53,565 nt of DNA from Streptomyces sp. NBC_00239 (GTDB taxonomy: Bacteria; Actinomycetota; Actinomycetes; Streptomycetales; Streptomycetaceae), in assembly GCF_036194065.1 (NCBI RefSeq), contig NZ_CP108099.1, forward strand, positions 1 through 53,565, in the 5' to 3' direction. Under the pieces are notes generated by a model that saw nothing but the letters and a program-made list of their open reading frames with translations, searched no databases and was not told where the DNA came from. This document shows, piece by piece, positions 7,872 to 16,504 of this stretch. A program made the translations under genes and the position numbers. The stretch's first letter is position 1. Each line of letters begins with the position of its first letter.

Positions 7872-7919
7872 TGGCGGGCGGTCGGGTAGCCGGAGCCCAT
7901 CGCTGGGCCCCGGCCCCCT

Positions 7920-7955
7920 CAGAACCGGACGTGCGCCTTTCAACGCATCCGGCTC
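7920..7955 (-). ncRNA. group II intron domain V
   Basis: Catalytic domain V hairpin: stem GAGCCGGATGCG / CGCACGTCCGGTTC with a GAAA tetraloop, one of the most conserved parts of the ribozyme. Its first bases overlap the stop codon of the intron protein. Confidence 0.8.
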
Positions 7956-9762
7956 AAGCAAGCCGCGAGGGCTCCGCAGGGTGGATACTTACGGTCCGAT
8001 TTCCGTCGTTTGCATGATGCTGACGGTGACAATCGGCGTGCACGAGGCTGAGGTTGGCTCGTTCATCCGTCCCGCCGTGCCTCCGGTAAACGAGGTGGTG
8101 CTTGTTGAGCACCTTCCTCGACGCCGCGAACCAGTCGATCCACTCGCGCAGATTGTCCGGCTCGTATTCGGCTCCGTCGATCAACGCCTGACGACAGAGG
8201 GGACACACGCCCTTCTGTCGCGCCGCCAGGTACAAGCTGGTCTTGTCCATCGGCGGCGGCGCTTTGATGCGGCGACGCGCCCGCCAGTAGCCGGTCAGGG
8301 TCGAATCGTCCGGAGACGACGACCCTTTGACCGCGTTATGGCGGGCGTAACGGGTCCAGGCGAACTTCTGGAGGTAGGCACCACTGGGGTGGTGGCCGAA
8401 TACCCAGTTGTCGCGCCTGGCCTTGTTGAACCGGCCGAAATAGTGGCGCTTGATCCACAGCCCCGAGCGGTTCTCGTGGCCACGTTTCGCCCACTTGTAG
8501 AGCAGCGTGAACATGTAGAAGTCCATCGAGCAGAACACCCGATGCGACGCCACACCCCGGTAGTACGCCGTCCAACCCCGCACAATCGGGTTGAACTTGG
8601 CGATCACGGCCTTGGACGGAGCGCCCCGAAGGGCGCGCATTTCGGTCCGGAGCCGTTTTCGGAGCTTGTTGCACGCCTCTCTACTCGGCCTGATGACCAG
8701 CGTGTCACCGTGCTTCTTCACGGAGAACCCCAGGAAGTCGAACCCCTCACCGAGGTGGACGACCTTGGTCTTCGCCTCGTTGAAGCGAAGACCTCTGGGT
8801 GCAAGCCAGTTCATCAAATCCTCTTTGACCCGGAACGTCTCTTCCTTGCTGTGGCACAGGGCCACGAAGTCGTCGGCATACCGGATCAGCACGGGAGTTC
8901 CGGCGACGACGCAGAATTCACGCCCTCTGCGTGTGTCGCGCCTGGCTCCCGCGGCCTCTTCCATCCCGTGCAGTGCGACGTTCAGCAGCAGCGGGCTGAT
9001 GACACCGCCCTGAGGAGTGCCCTCCTCGGTCGGCGTCCAGCGTCCGCCTTCCATCACGCCGGCCCGCAGCCATGCCCGGATCAGGTCCCTGGCGGGGAAC
9101 TGGCCGATCATGGCGTTGAGGTGGTCGTGACTGATGCGGTCGAACGCGCCTTCCAGGTCCGCGTCCAGCGCCCACAGGCGCTTGGCCAGCCTGCCCCTGC
9201 TGAAGGAGCGGATGGTCGCGATCGCGTCCTGGCAGCCGCGTCCGGGCCTGAAACCGTACGATTTCGGCTCGAACCGCGCCTCCCACTCGGGTTCCAGTGC
9301 GTTCTTCACGCGGGCCTGGAGCACCCTGTCACGGATGACCGGGATACCGAGCGGGCGCTGCTTCCCGTTCGCTTTGGGGATGTACACGCGCCGGACCGGC
9401 TGGGCCTTCCACGGGTGCGACCGGTGGCTCTCGGCCGCCAGTCTGGCCCTCCCCGCAGGGGTGAGGACCGTTTCCCCGTCGATTCCTGCGGTCCGGCGAC
9501 CCTTGCTCTGCTGGGTCACCCGCTTCACGCTCACCAGCGTGTTGCTGCGGCTTCTCAGCATGAGCTTTTGCAAGTTGCGGACCCGCTTGAGGTCCCCGTC
9601 CTGCGTCGCCTTGAAGATCCGCTGCCTCAGCCGCCGTACGTTCTCCTCGCACTCGGCCCAGTCGATGCTGTGCCACGCGAGTTTCCCGCCCTCCGGTCCG
9701 TTCACCTCGGGCACACGGGCAGTCGCATCTGCCGCTGTGGTACTCAAGCACGCCTCCGGCAT
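7954..9762 (-). CDS. ltrA: group II intron reverse transcriptase/maturase with HNH domain
   Basis: A 602-residue intron-encoded protein. It has the reverse transcriptase blocks (PKANGKQRPLGIP, SYGFRPGRGCQDAI, DADLEGAFDRISHDHL, GTPQGGVISPLL, catalytic RYADDF at about 295-298), then the maturase X domain (NPIVRGWTAYYRG) and a C-terminal HNH endonuclease (CPLCRQ, KHHLVYRRHGGTD, LVHADCHRQHH). In this family the protein helps splicing and carries out target-primed reverse transcription after bottom-strand cleavage. All active-site residues are present, so it looks functional. ATG at 9762 with GAAGGA upstream. The TGA overlaps the first bases of domain V, so the ORF fills domain IV to its very end. 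The symbol is generic. Confidence 0.92.
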   Translation of the reverse strand: MPEACLSTTAADATARVPEVNGPEGGKLAWHSIDWAECEENVRRLRQRIFKATQDGDLKRVRNLQKLMLRSRSNTLVSVKRVTQQSKGRRTAGIDGETVLTPAGRARLAAESHRSHPWKAQPVRRVYIPKANGKQRPLGIPVIRDRVLQARVKNALEPEWEARFEPKSYGFRPGRGCQDAIATIRSFSRGRLAKRLWALDADLEGAFDRISHDHLNAMIGQFPARDLIRAWLRAGVMEGGRWTPTEEGTPQGGVISPLLLNVALHGMEEAAGARRDTRRGREFCVVAGTPVLIRYADDFVALCHSKEETFRVKEDLMNWLAPRGLRFNEAKTKVVHLGEGFDFLGFSVKKHGDTLVIRPSREACNKLRKRLRTEMRALRGAPSKAVIAKFNPIVRGWTAYYRGVASHRVFCSMDFYMFTLLYKWAKRGHENRSGLWIKRHYFGRFNKARRDNWVFGHHPSGAYLQKFAWTRYARHNAVKGSSSPDDSTLTGYWRARRRIKAPPPMDKTSLYLAARQKGVCPLCRQALIDGAEYEPDNLREWIDWFAASRKVLNKHHLVYRRHGGTDERANLSLVHADCHRQHHANDGNRTVSIHPAEPSRLA

Positions 9763-10288
9763 CCAACTTGTCCTTCGGTTCCGACGCCTTTGCATTGGGG
9801 CTTCAAAGGCTTACCTGATCCACGTGGGCGCCCTTTCGGGCCGGGCCACCAGGGCCCGTATCCGGCGGGTTATGGCGGACAGCGGGTGGAGAGCCACCGC
9901 CCGTTTTTCCCTGACCTTTCGGCCTACCGGCCTTCGCTTCTTGGATCATCCTGTTCCTGCTGGGGAGTTGGGCCTCCCTTGCGGTCGGCTTACCGGTCAT
10001 TCCGGACCCCATCAGGGTTTCCGTGTTCCGCACGCAGAAGATGCGGCTGGGGTGGGCGCCCCCTCTACCCCGTGGCCAGCGGTGTCTCACTACCGATGTT
10101 GCTTGCATCGGAAGCCGCCTGTGCCTTACAGCACCGAGCCCTACCCTGCCGAAAACCAGCCATCGCAGGGGTCCCATATAACGAGGCATTAACCGGGGGT
10201 TCACGCGTGTTCGCCCGTCCAGCCTTCCCCTTACCTGTGGCCCCTCGATGGCCGAGGCGCCCTTGGGCGTGAACGCTCAGCTTCACAC

Positions 10289-10590
10289 CCCGCCGTTACC
10301 AGCGACGCATGTGAGCGCGGGGACGAAAATCGAGACACTAATTCGGAGGAAATCTCTTGTCTGAATCTCTCCACGAGACTGACCTCACTTCTCAGCGTGC
10401 GGCCTCACGTCGCACAGCAAGTTGGTGCGGAAGGGGAGCCTTCCGCAGCAGGGCCGGACCGGGGACGGGCCGGACCCATCGCGCGCGCGTGCGTAGGGGG
10501 GTCCCAAAAGTCCCAAAACCCGGCGGCACGCAGCACAGTGCGCCGGGACCGGGGGGTCTCGGGGCACTGTCGGCGGGGCGGGAGCGGGGG
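10289..10590. other. intergenic region upstream of the intron
   Basis: It holds the 5' exon flank of the intron and no supported gene. Around 10495-10522 lies a short element with the repeated word GTCCCAAAA, similar to one at about 27508-27536. Confidence 0.5.
10535..10570. terminator. hairpin, probable terminator
   Basis: ACAGTGCGCCGGGACC (10535-10550) pairs with GGTCTCGGGGCACTGT (10555-10570) with two imperfect positions and a GGGG loop. It follows the stop of the minus gene at 10591. Confidence 0.6.
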
Positions 10591-11331
10591 CTACCTCTGG
10601 GCGGCTGCCGGGGTGCCGACGGCGATACGGGCGCCGACCAGCTGCCCGGCCTGGGCGGCGGTGCGCAGCGCCTTGGCGGCGGCCTTGGCGTCGCACGCCT
10701 GCGGGTCGAGTCCGCCGACGTTGCCGACGTAGAGCACGGCCCAGCCGTAGCGGGCGGCCTGGGTGAGCCAGCCGTCGGGGAGGTCCACGGAGCCGGTGAA
10801 GAACTGCCCGCCGTCGGGGTCGAGGACCAGCAGCCCGTCCTCGCCGGCCGGGCCGTGACCGAGCAGCAGCACACCGACCCACTCGGCGACCTGCGGCGGG
10901 GCCTGCCGCAGCCGGGTGACCAACTGGAAGCCCTGGGCGAGCAGGTGGCTGGCGACCACGTTCGTCAGCTCGCCGGTGGGGTTGTCGGTGACGACGTACG
11001 CCTTCCCGACGGTCTCGGCGACCAGGACGGGCAGGTCGGCCCCGCCGTGGTCGAGGACGGCGGCCGTCATCGTCATGGCGTAGCCGTCGGCGGGCGCGGC
11101 CGGGGCGAAGTCCTCGCCCATCTCGATGACCTGGGAGGGGCCGCACCGGTCGTGGACGTAGACGACGTGGGTGAAGGTGCCGCCCGTGCGCACCACCATG
11201 TTCACGGCCCCGGTCAGCGGCTGGTCGCACACCACGCACTGCCCGTTGGCCAGGGAGACCTCGGCGGCGCGGGCGAGGCCCTCGGGACCGAGCAGGGCGC
11301 GTACCTCGGGGCTCATGTGCAGGTCAGGCAC
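10591..11331 (-). CDS. hypothetical protein with CxxC motif
   Basis: A 246-residue protein. Near residue 33 a QCVVCDQPLTG motif, with HDRC about 30 residues later, suggests a small treble-clef zinc site. The rest alternates strands and helices with no recognised enzyme motif. The GTG at 11331 overlaps the end of the preceding gene; an ATG at 11316 is an alternative. It is co-transcribed with the 119-residue protein upstream and ends at a hairpin. Function unknown. Confidence 0.65.
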   Translation of the reverse strand: MPDLHMSPEVRALLGPEGLARAAEVSLANGQCVVCDQPLTGAVNMVVRTGGTFTHVVYVHDRCGPSQVIEMGEDFAPAAPADGYAMTMTAAVLDHGGADLPVLVAETVGKAYVVTDNPTGELTNVVASHLLAQGFQLVTRLRQAPPQVAEWVGVLLLGHGPAGEDGLLVLDPDGGQFFTGSVDLPDGWLTQAARYGWAVLYVGNVGGLDPQACDAKAAAKALRTAAQAGQLVGARIAVGTPAAAQR

Positions 11332-11683
11332 CGGCGTGCTCCTGGTCGTGCTCGTCGAGGACGGCGGCGGCGTGCTCCTGGCGGGCGTAGCCGCGGGCGT
11401 CGGTGTCCCACCGGACGTCGGCGGCCGGCACGGGGCCGCGGCCGGTGCCGTGGGCCCGGTCGTGCTCCAGCAGGCGGCGGGCGGTGTCCTCGGCGTCCTG
11501 CTCGCTGGCGGCGGGGTCCTCGACCTCGGCGAGGGCGGGCACGGCGCGGTCGGCGAGGGCGGCGCGGTGCACCAGGTACGTGCGCTCGCGCTGGCGGTCG
11601 CCGGGGTGGACGGTCAGCTCGTCGTCCAGGCGCTGGACGGCGGCCGTCGCGCGCAGCAGGGCGAAGGGGTCGGTGGTGCTCAT
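11324..11683 (-). CDS. hypothetical helical protein
   Basis: A 119-residue protein, mostly helical and charged, with no recognised domain. The ATG at 11683 (MSTTDPF) is preceded by GAAAGGA, a good ribosome site, and the upstream in-frame extension is low-complexity. It overlaps the next gene by 8 bases. It lies just below the conserved-apex hairpin at 11707-11737. Confidence 0.62.
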   Translation of the reverse strand: MSTTDPFALLRATAAVQRLDDELTVHPGDRQRERTYLVHRAALADRAVPALAEVEDPAASEQDAEDTARRLLEHDRAHGTGRGPVPAADVRWDTDARGYARQEHAAAVLDEHDQEHAGA

Positions 11684-11706
11684 CGGGTCCTTTCGGGGAG
11701 GGACGG

Positions 11707-11737
11707 CGGCCGGAGCCAGCTCGAATGGCTCCGGCCG
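11707..11737. terminator. conserved-apex hairpin, copy 1
   Basis: A 12-bp perfect stem (CGGCCGGAGCCA / TGGCTCCGGCCG) around the loop GCTCGAA. The apex AGCCAGCTCGAATGGCT is identical in hairpins at 22501-22533 and 23038-23070, while the outer stems differ. It lies just after the stop of the minus gene 11761-12957. Confidence 0.65.
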
Positions 11738-11760
11738 TCGCCGTGGTGGTCGGGGGTGGC

Positions 11761-12957
11761 TCACAGCTCGGGGTCGTCGACCTGCCCGTTGTCCTCGGTC
11801 TTCTTGCTGAGCTTGTGCACGGCCTGCCGTGACACGCGGGCCCGCCCGGCGATGTCGGAGTCGCTGTATCCCCATGAGATCGCCCGGTTGACCAGCTGCA
11901 GGCGCTCGGTCTTGTACTTCTCCAGCCGGGCGCACTCGGCGCCGACCACGGCGAGGCGGTCCCAGTCCTGCTCGCGCAGCCGGGCGCGGTGGCTGTAGGC
12001 GGCGTCCTTCGTGCCGAACAGGCGCACTCCCTGCTGCCCGGCGTGCCGCTCCTCGCGCTCGATCCAGGTGTTCAGGGCCGCGTCGGTGGTCTCGGAGGTG
12101 ATGTCACTGGCGGCCAAACGGCCGTGCTGGGCGTCCCAGTCGGCGAAGTCGCGGGCCGGGCGGGGGTCGCCGTCCATGAGGACGGTGCGGTACCAGGACC
12201 GCACGCCCAGCACCTGCAGGTACACGCCCGTGCCGTCGCGGTACGGGGTGCCGAACACCTTCTTCACCTCCTGGTGCCAGTGCTCGTTCGCGCCGATGTA
12301 GCGGGTCTGGAACTCGCACTCCTCGGCCAGCTTGTCGAGGGAGAGGCCCAGCAGCTCGGGCTTGTAGACCTGGGGGAACCGCTCGACGATGTCGGCGAAG
12401 TCCACCAGGTCGGCGTCGACCTCCGGGGCGGCGGCCTCGCGGTGACGGGAAGTCAGTCGGCACAGCTGGCGGCCGGCGCGCGCGGAGGCGGCCGACCAGT
12501 CCAGCTCGCCCCCGGCCTCGAAGAATCCGTCGAGCAGCTCCTGGGCGTACGGGGCGACCAGTTCCAGCAGGGAGTTGGCGGCCTCGACGTCGAGGTACGG
12601 GTGTCCGGTGAACCCGGAGTCGATGGTCCAGCACAGCAGCTCCGGGACCGGCTCGAACCACATGTGCGGGCCGCTGCCCGGCAGGTACAGCTTGCCGGGG
12701 TGCCAGCGGTTCCAGGTCTCGCGCGGGACGTCGTTGGTAGCCCTCCAGCTGGGGTTCCAGGGCTCCCGGTGCTCGGTGCCCTCGTGGAAGGACAGCTCGC
12801 CCGTGCCGGTGTGCAACAGGACGTGCTGGTAGGACCCGGGAGCATGTGCGCCGGGGACGGGCTCGGTCGGGATCACGCTCGTCACGGGGGTGATGGCGAC
12901 ACGGGGCGCCCGGTAGGTGGCGACCTCGACCTTCGGGACGGGCACGGTCTCGTTCAT
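11761..12957 (-). CDS. HTH-containing hypothetical protein, near replication genes
   Basis: A 398-residue protein. The large N-terminal part is globular and Trp-rich with no named family I recognise. The C-terminus has a helix-turn-helix resembling sigma-region-4 or Hin-type recombinase folds: NRAISWGYSDSDIAGRARVSRQAVHKLSK. DNA binding is therefore likely. The ATG at 12957 has GAGGAGAAC upstream. The promoter region carries two related 14-bp dyads (GTCAACCGGTTGAC and GTAAACAGGTTGAC) and a GGGCTTGTTATT element. Being next to the replication protein suggests a role in replication or its control; this is inference. Confidence 0.68.
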   Translation of the reverse strand: MNETVPVPKVEVATYRAPRVAITPVTSVIPTEPVPGAHAPGSYQHVLLHTGTGELSFHEGTEHREPWNPSWRATNDVPRETWNRWHPGKLYLPGSGPHMWFEPVPELLCWTIDSGFTGHPYLDVEAANSLLELVAPYAQELLDGFFEAGGELDWSAASARAGRQLCRLTSRHREAAAPEVDADLVDFADIVERFPQVYKPELLGLSLDKLAEECEFQTRYIGANEHWHQEVKKVFGTPYRDGTGVYLQVLGVRSWYRTVLMDGDPRPARDFADWDAQHGRLAASDITSETTDAALNTWIEREERHAGQQGVRLFGTKDAAYSHRARLREQDWDRLAVVGAECARLEKYKTERLQLVNRAISWGYSDSDIAGRARVSRQAVHKLSKKTEDNGQVDDPEL

Positions 12958-12986
12958 CCAGTTCTCCTCGCTGAGTTCGGTCTGAC

Positions 12987-13030
12987 GTAAACAGGTTGAC
13001 GGTGCCTCAGGTCAGCGTCAACCGGTTGAC
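12987..13030. promoter_or_regulatory. two 14-bp dyad operators
   Basis: GTAAACAGGTTGAC (12987-13000) and the perfect palindrome GTCAACCGGTTGAC (13017-13030), 30 bp apart and two mismatches from each other, lie in the promoter region of the minus gene starting at 12957. Confidence 0.55.
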
Positions 13031-13047
13031 AGGGATTGTCCGAAAGC

Positions 13048-13059
13048 AATAACAAGCCC
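13048..13059 (-). promoter_or_regulatory. GGGCTTGTTATT element, copy 2
   Basis: The same 12-bp word as at 2309 and 28559, oriented toward the minus gene that starts at 12957, about 91 bases upstream of its ATG. Confidence 0.45.
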
Positions 13060-13131
13060 TGCGGTGGGCTCATCGGAAGATCAGGAACCACGAAGCGGCT
13101 GCGCCGGGGGGCGGCCCGGCATGCCGTGGCG

Positions 13132-15363
13132 TCAGGCGGTGGCGATACGGCGCTCGATGCGGGCCCTGGCGACGGCGTGGTCGCCGCGGCCGTCGGCGGT
13201 GCGCGGGTAGCGGCGGCGGGGCTGGCGGGCCAGCGTGGTGAGCACCAGGGCGGCCTGCTCGGGGTGCGTCTGGACTCCCGTACGGACACCGGCCTTGGGG
13301 GCGCGCATCCACTCCTCCTCCTGACGCCACCACCGGTACAGCTCGGTCTCGACGGCGTACCGGCGCGCACGGCTGGCCGTGACACCGAAGCAGCCCAGCG
13401 CCTTCGCCGCGGCGACCAGGGAGCCGGGCCGGGCGCGGTAGTACGGGGCACCGGAGCGCTCGGCGGCGAGGGTCTGGCGGGTGGCGTGCTGGTCGGCTCC
13501 ACGGCGGCGGAGAGCGGCTCCTGCGGCCGTACGGCAGCGTTCCCCGGGCACGGCCTGGCAAGTGGGGCACTCGTGATGGACGGTCATCACCGCGCGCGTG
13601 GCCACCAGCAGGTTCTGCATCCTCCCCAGGTGCTTGGAGACGGTGCGGGCGCTGTATCCGGTGCGCTCGCACAGCTCGGTGAGGCTGAGCGCGCGGTCGG
13701 CGTGCAGGACGAGCTGCTGGTAGACGCGCCCGGCGTGGTGGCCCAGCCCGCCGGCGTGGTTCTCGGTGGCGCGGCCGTAGGCGAACAGGTCGGCCTGACC
13801 TGCGGCGAGGCGCTTTTCCAGGCGGGAGATCAGGGTGGGGCGGTCTACCCCTAGGGGGGGCAGGTTCCTTTGTGTCCCACCCTGCGCAACGAGGGTGAAA
13901 GCAGGGTGCGAAGCGGTGACGGGGAGCAGCTCGTAGGTGTTCGCCGGGCCTGTGTCCTCGGCCCGGCCCAGCCAGCTGTCGAGGCCCAGCCGCCGGAACG
14001 CCCGGCTCATGGTCGAGCGGCCGTAGCCAGCGGCGAGGGCGGCCCGGCGGGCGTCCAGGTTCAGCACGGTGCTGCCGGACTGCAGGGCGAGCAGACAGAA
14101 CACGTCCAGCGCGGCGCGGTCGGCGGGGCCGGAGTCGATGGTCCAGCGCTCCGGGCAGGCGTCAGCGGCCTGCTGCAGCTGCTCGACCAGGGCGACGACC
14201 TCGGCGAGGTTCTCGGTCCACTCCAGCGCCTCCTGCGGGAGCGGGAGCTTGGCCGCGAACGCCACGCACCGCTCCCACTGCTGCTCGAACTTCTCCTCCG
14301 CCTCGGCCTGGTTGAGCATGACGCGCAGCGGGCCCACGCCCGGCGAGGTGCACAGGTGCAGCAGCCCGCCCTCGCGGTACTGGCGGTCCTCCAGCAGACG
14401 CTCGACCATCGGCTGCGACCAGCGGCGCAGGGCCAGCCTGGTGAGCACGGAGGCGCACACCTCGCTGACCCGGTCGGCGGGCGGCCGGCGGGTCAGCAGC
14501 GCCATCGTCTCGCGGTCGAGGACGGTCTTCGGAGTGCCAGCCAGCCGGGGGCCGTCGTCGTCGATGATCTCGCCGAACGCGTCCCGGCCGACCAGCTTGG
14601 GACGGACGTCCACGGCGGCCGGGACGGCGTCGATGATGAGCAGCAGCCGCAGGAACGCGTCCGACGGGTTGCCACAGGTGGCCGGGGTGAGCAGCTTGGC
14701 GGCCCGGCCGGGGCTCAGTGGGCTCAGCAGCTCGCTGCGGCCTCCGTTGCGGTGCGGGGCCCCGATGGGACGGGCCGCGCCCGTACGGGACTTGAGCAGG
14801 CCGTAGTCGAGCGTGGGCAGGCGCTTCGCGGCGGCCACGGCGATCGACTCGACCAGCGTTGCGTCCAGCAGCGTCTCGGCGGCCACCCATACGTGCCGTC
14901 CGCCGGCGGACCCGGAGGCGGCGACCACGTAGGTCAGCCCGGCCTCCTCCAACCAGCGCAGCAGAGTTGCGAGGTCGGGGCCGACCTCGCCACGCTTGGT
15001 GTCGAGGTCGAAGCACAGCCAGCGGTAGGCGCGGAAGAAGCTCGACAGGTAGACGGCGTACGGGCCACGCGGGGCGCCACGAAGGGTGTGCATGGAGCGC
15101 TCGACGTACTTGTGCTGCCACTGGCCCGAAGAGTTCATGGTGTCGACGCGCACCGACAACCGCGGGGACAGCCGCAGGAACAGGTCCTGCAGGTCCGCAC
15201 GCGGGGCTCGGGGGGTCGGGATAACACCGGTATGGGGGTTGTGATTCGGGGCAGATGACGGGCTGTGCGCACTCGACTCCGCGGACACTCCGGGGGTCGG
15301 CGTGAGCTGTCCGGCACCGTAGCGGTCCGCTACGATGGGGGGCGCTCCTAACTCCATATGCAC
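13132..15363 (-). CDS. primase-type (AEP-like) plasmid replication protein
   Basis: A 743-residue protein with an archaeo-eukaryotic-primase-like core. CFDLD (about residues 117-121) gives the two metal-binding Asp residues, and GSAGGRHVWV (about 151-160) gives the nucleotide-binding His motif. The later part has winged-helix segments (LSLTELCERTGYSARTVSKHLGR) and a Cys cluster CPTCQAVPGERC. This combination is typical of plasmid replication initiators that prime DNA synthesis, so I take it as the replication protein; no separate Rep was found. The GTG at 15363 has a GGGGGG stretch upstream, and an ATG lies two codons later. The long leader (15364-15729) contains structured RNA and a second, stronger ribosome site. 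Confidence 0.75.
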   Translation of the reverse strand: MHMELGAPPIVADRYGAGQLTPTPGVSAESSAHSPSSAPNHNPHTGVIPTPRAPRADLQDLFLRLSPRLSVRVDTMNSSGQWQHKYVERSMHTLRGAPRGPYAVYLSSFFRAYRWLCFDLDTKRGEVGPDLATLLRWLEEAGLTYVVAASGSAGGRHVWVAAETLLDATLVESIAVAAAKRLPTLDYGLLKSRTGAARPIGAPHRNGGRSELLSPLSPGRAAKLLTPATCGNPSDAFLRLLLIIDAVPAAVDVRPKLVGRDAFGEIIDDDGPRLAGTPKTVLDRETMALLTRRPPADRVSEVCASVLTRLALRRWSQPMVERLLEDRQYREGGLLHLCTSPGVGPLRVMLNQAEAEEKFEQQWERCVAFAAKLPLPQEALEWTENLAEVVALVEQLQQAADACPERWTIDSGPADRAALDVFCLLALQSGSTVLNLDARRAALAAGYGRSTMSRAFRRLGLDSWLGRAEDTGPANTYELLPVTASHPAFTLVAQGGTQRNLPPLGVDRPTLISRLEKRLAAGQADLFAYGRATENHAGGLGHHAGRVYQQLVLHADRALSLTELCERTGYSARTVSKHLGRMQNLLVATRAVMTVHHECPTCQAVPGERCRTAAGAALRRRGADQHATRQTLAAERSGAPYYRARPGSLVAAAKALGCFGVTASRARRYAVETELYRWWRQEEEWMRAPKAGVRTGVQTHPEQAALVLTTLARQPRRRYPRTADGRGDHAVARARIERRIATA

Positions 15364-15729
15364 GCCGAAGCCCCCCTACCGCCGTTCGGCGGAGGGCCTC
15401 AACGCGACCAACCAGGCGCGTGAACTGGGCTCCGACTCTGTATGCGGTGTAGGACACCACCCGCCCGACAGTCGCCGTGGAAAGCGTCTGTGGGGCTCGA
15501 CTCACCTCCTCCTCTGTGAGGCGAGGCCCCCCGGTTGGAAGCCGGGGAACCTCTGGGACTGCGGCGTTTGGAAGACACCGTTGGACGGGTTGAGCAGGTA
15601 CAGCAGCAGCAATGCAATGGGTTTCAGCGGCCTGGGAAGAGACGCTGGACCCGGTACGTCGGAAGGGCGCCGTTGCCCCGGTTGGAATGACCGGGGCTTT
15701 TTGGCGCCCTTCGACGCTTTTTCAGATGA
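15364..15729. promoter_or_regulatory. structured leader of the replication gene
   Basis: A 366-base leader between the RHH gene and the replication gene (minus direction). It has a CCGCCGTTCGGCGG-type hairpin near 15380, and a strong GGAGGAGGTGAG ribosome site before a GTG at 15505. That GTG opens a frame that overlaps the replication gene in another phase, so a coupled leader peptide is possible. On the opposite (plus) strand, a nested hairpin followed by a T-run ends at about 15702. The layout resembles leader/antisense copy control, but this is inference. Confidence 0.45.
15662..15712 (+). terminator. nested hairpin with T-run on plus strand
   Basis: Inner stem GCCCCGG (15675-15681) / CCGGGGC (15691-15697) is followed by TTTTT. 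An outer stem GAAGGGCGCC (15662-15671) / GGCGCCCTTC (15703-15712) encloses it. The T-run favours termination of plus-strand RNA, which would be antisense to the replication leader. Confidence 0.65.
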
Positions 15730-16020
15730 TCAGCCGGTCATGGGAAGTTCCCCCTGGTCCGGCTCACCGAAAGCGTCGCGGGCCCATACCGGGCGGCCGT
15801 GCTCGTCGAGCTGGTCGCGCCGGATGAGTTCCGCGATGTACTTGCCCATCGAGACCCCGGACGCCTTGGCACTGGCGAACGCCTTGGCGTGCACCTCGGG
15901 CGGTACAAGTGGCGACAGACGCACCAGCTTGTTCTTGGACTTCGAGTCTGCGACGGGCGGCACGTACTCCCGATCGCGCGCATCCCGACTTCCATAGGGC
16001 CTAGACATACAGGTGATCAT
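15730..16020 (-). CDS. ribbon-helix-helix-like small DNA-binding protein
   Basis: A 96-residue protein from the ATG at 16020; an ATG at 16008 gives 92 residues, and neither has a strong ribosome site. The core KLVRLSPLVPPEVHAKAFAS followed by GVSMGKYIAELIRRDQL fits the strand-helix-helix of CopG/ParG-type regulators. It lies directly upstream of the replication leader on the same strand, so copy-number or partition control is plausible. Confidence 0.65.
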   Translation of the reverse strand: MITCMSRPYGSRDARDREYVPPVADSKSKNKLVRLSPLVPPEVHAKAFASAKASGVSMGKYIAELIRRDQLDEHGRPVWARDAFGEPDQGELPMTG

Positions 16021-16504
16021 GCCACGCGGGCCGTTCATGTACGTACTCAAAACGCGGGTGCGGCGCGTGTTTTTTCTGAGGCGGGAGGTTTCATCCCTCG
16101 TCCCCGGGTGAACGGCTGACGGGCAATTAGGGCAAGTCGGGACGTTCGTGGTTGCTCGGGGCGCTTCCTCCCGGCGAGGGAAGGCGTCCAGCGCACGGCC
16201 AAGAACGTCACCCGATCCGGTCACCCTGCACCCCTTCCTGCGCTGCTTCGTGAGGTCCTCTCGAATCCGTAGACGTATCGGCCCTCGAAATCGTTACAGG
16301 AAAGGGGACACCAGTTTTCGCACGTCAAGTGGTGTCCCCCCAGGCGGGAGAGGGGGCGGGGTGTCTCCCGCTGGGCGTCCCGTCTCCCGGGAGACGGCTG
16401 TCCGGGCCGGCGGCCCGACGGGCATGTCGGTGGCGTCCTCACACTGGGGGAACGTCGGCCGCCGGATTCTGTTACACCCCCCGCCCGCGGGCCCGGGTGC
16501 GCGG
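16021..16504. other. intergenic region with inverted repeats
   Basis: No gene is supported. It holds a 10-bp inverted repeat GGGGACACCA (16304-16313) / TGGTGTCCCC (16330-16339) around a 16-base loop, and the perfect 18-bp palindrome CCGTCTCCCGGGAGACGG (16380-16397). They may be terminators of the acetyltransferase unit or operators upstream of the RHH gene. Confidence 0.55.

Larger units (their letters stand above)
7881..10288 (-). mobile_element. group II intron, about 2.4 kb
   Basis: Read on the minus strand, the element starts GTGTG at 10288, matching the GUGYG 5' consensus, and ends CTACCCGAC at 7881 (AY end). A typical domain V hairpin, GAGCCGGATGCG...GAAA...CGCACGTCCGGTTC, lies at about 7920-7955, followed by a domain VI stem. 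The last seven bases of the 5' exon, CGGCGGG, are complementary to CCCGCCG inside domain I (plus-strand 9863-9869), a credible EBS1-IBS1 pair supporting the 5' boundary. It encodes its own reverse transcriptase. Rejoined exons would give the palindrome GGCGGGCGCCCGCC, so the intron has split a dyad 9 bases from a parS-like site. Confidence 0.82.

Noticed and set aside
7332..7961. A minus-strand gene between the intron and the Phd-type gene
   Set aside because: It would run through domain V, the parS-like palindrome and the operators; the translation has no recognisable features.
7732..10272. A long plus-strand frame across the group II intron
   Set aside because: It is antisense to the reverse transcriptase and to ribozyme RNA; no start signal or domain.
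16304..16339. A riboswitch in the region before the acetyltransferase gene's end
   Set aside because: Only a simple 10-bp hairpin is present; no conserved aptamer core is visible and the orientation does not put it in a leader.
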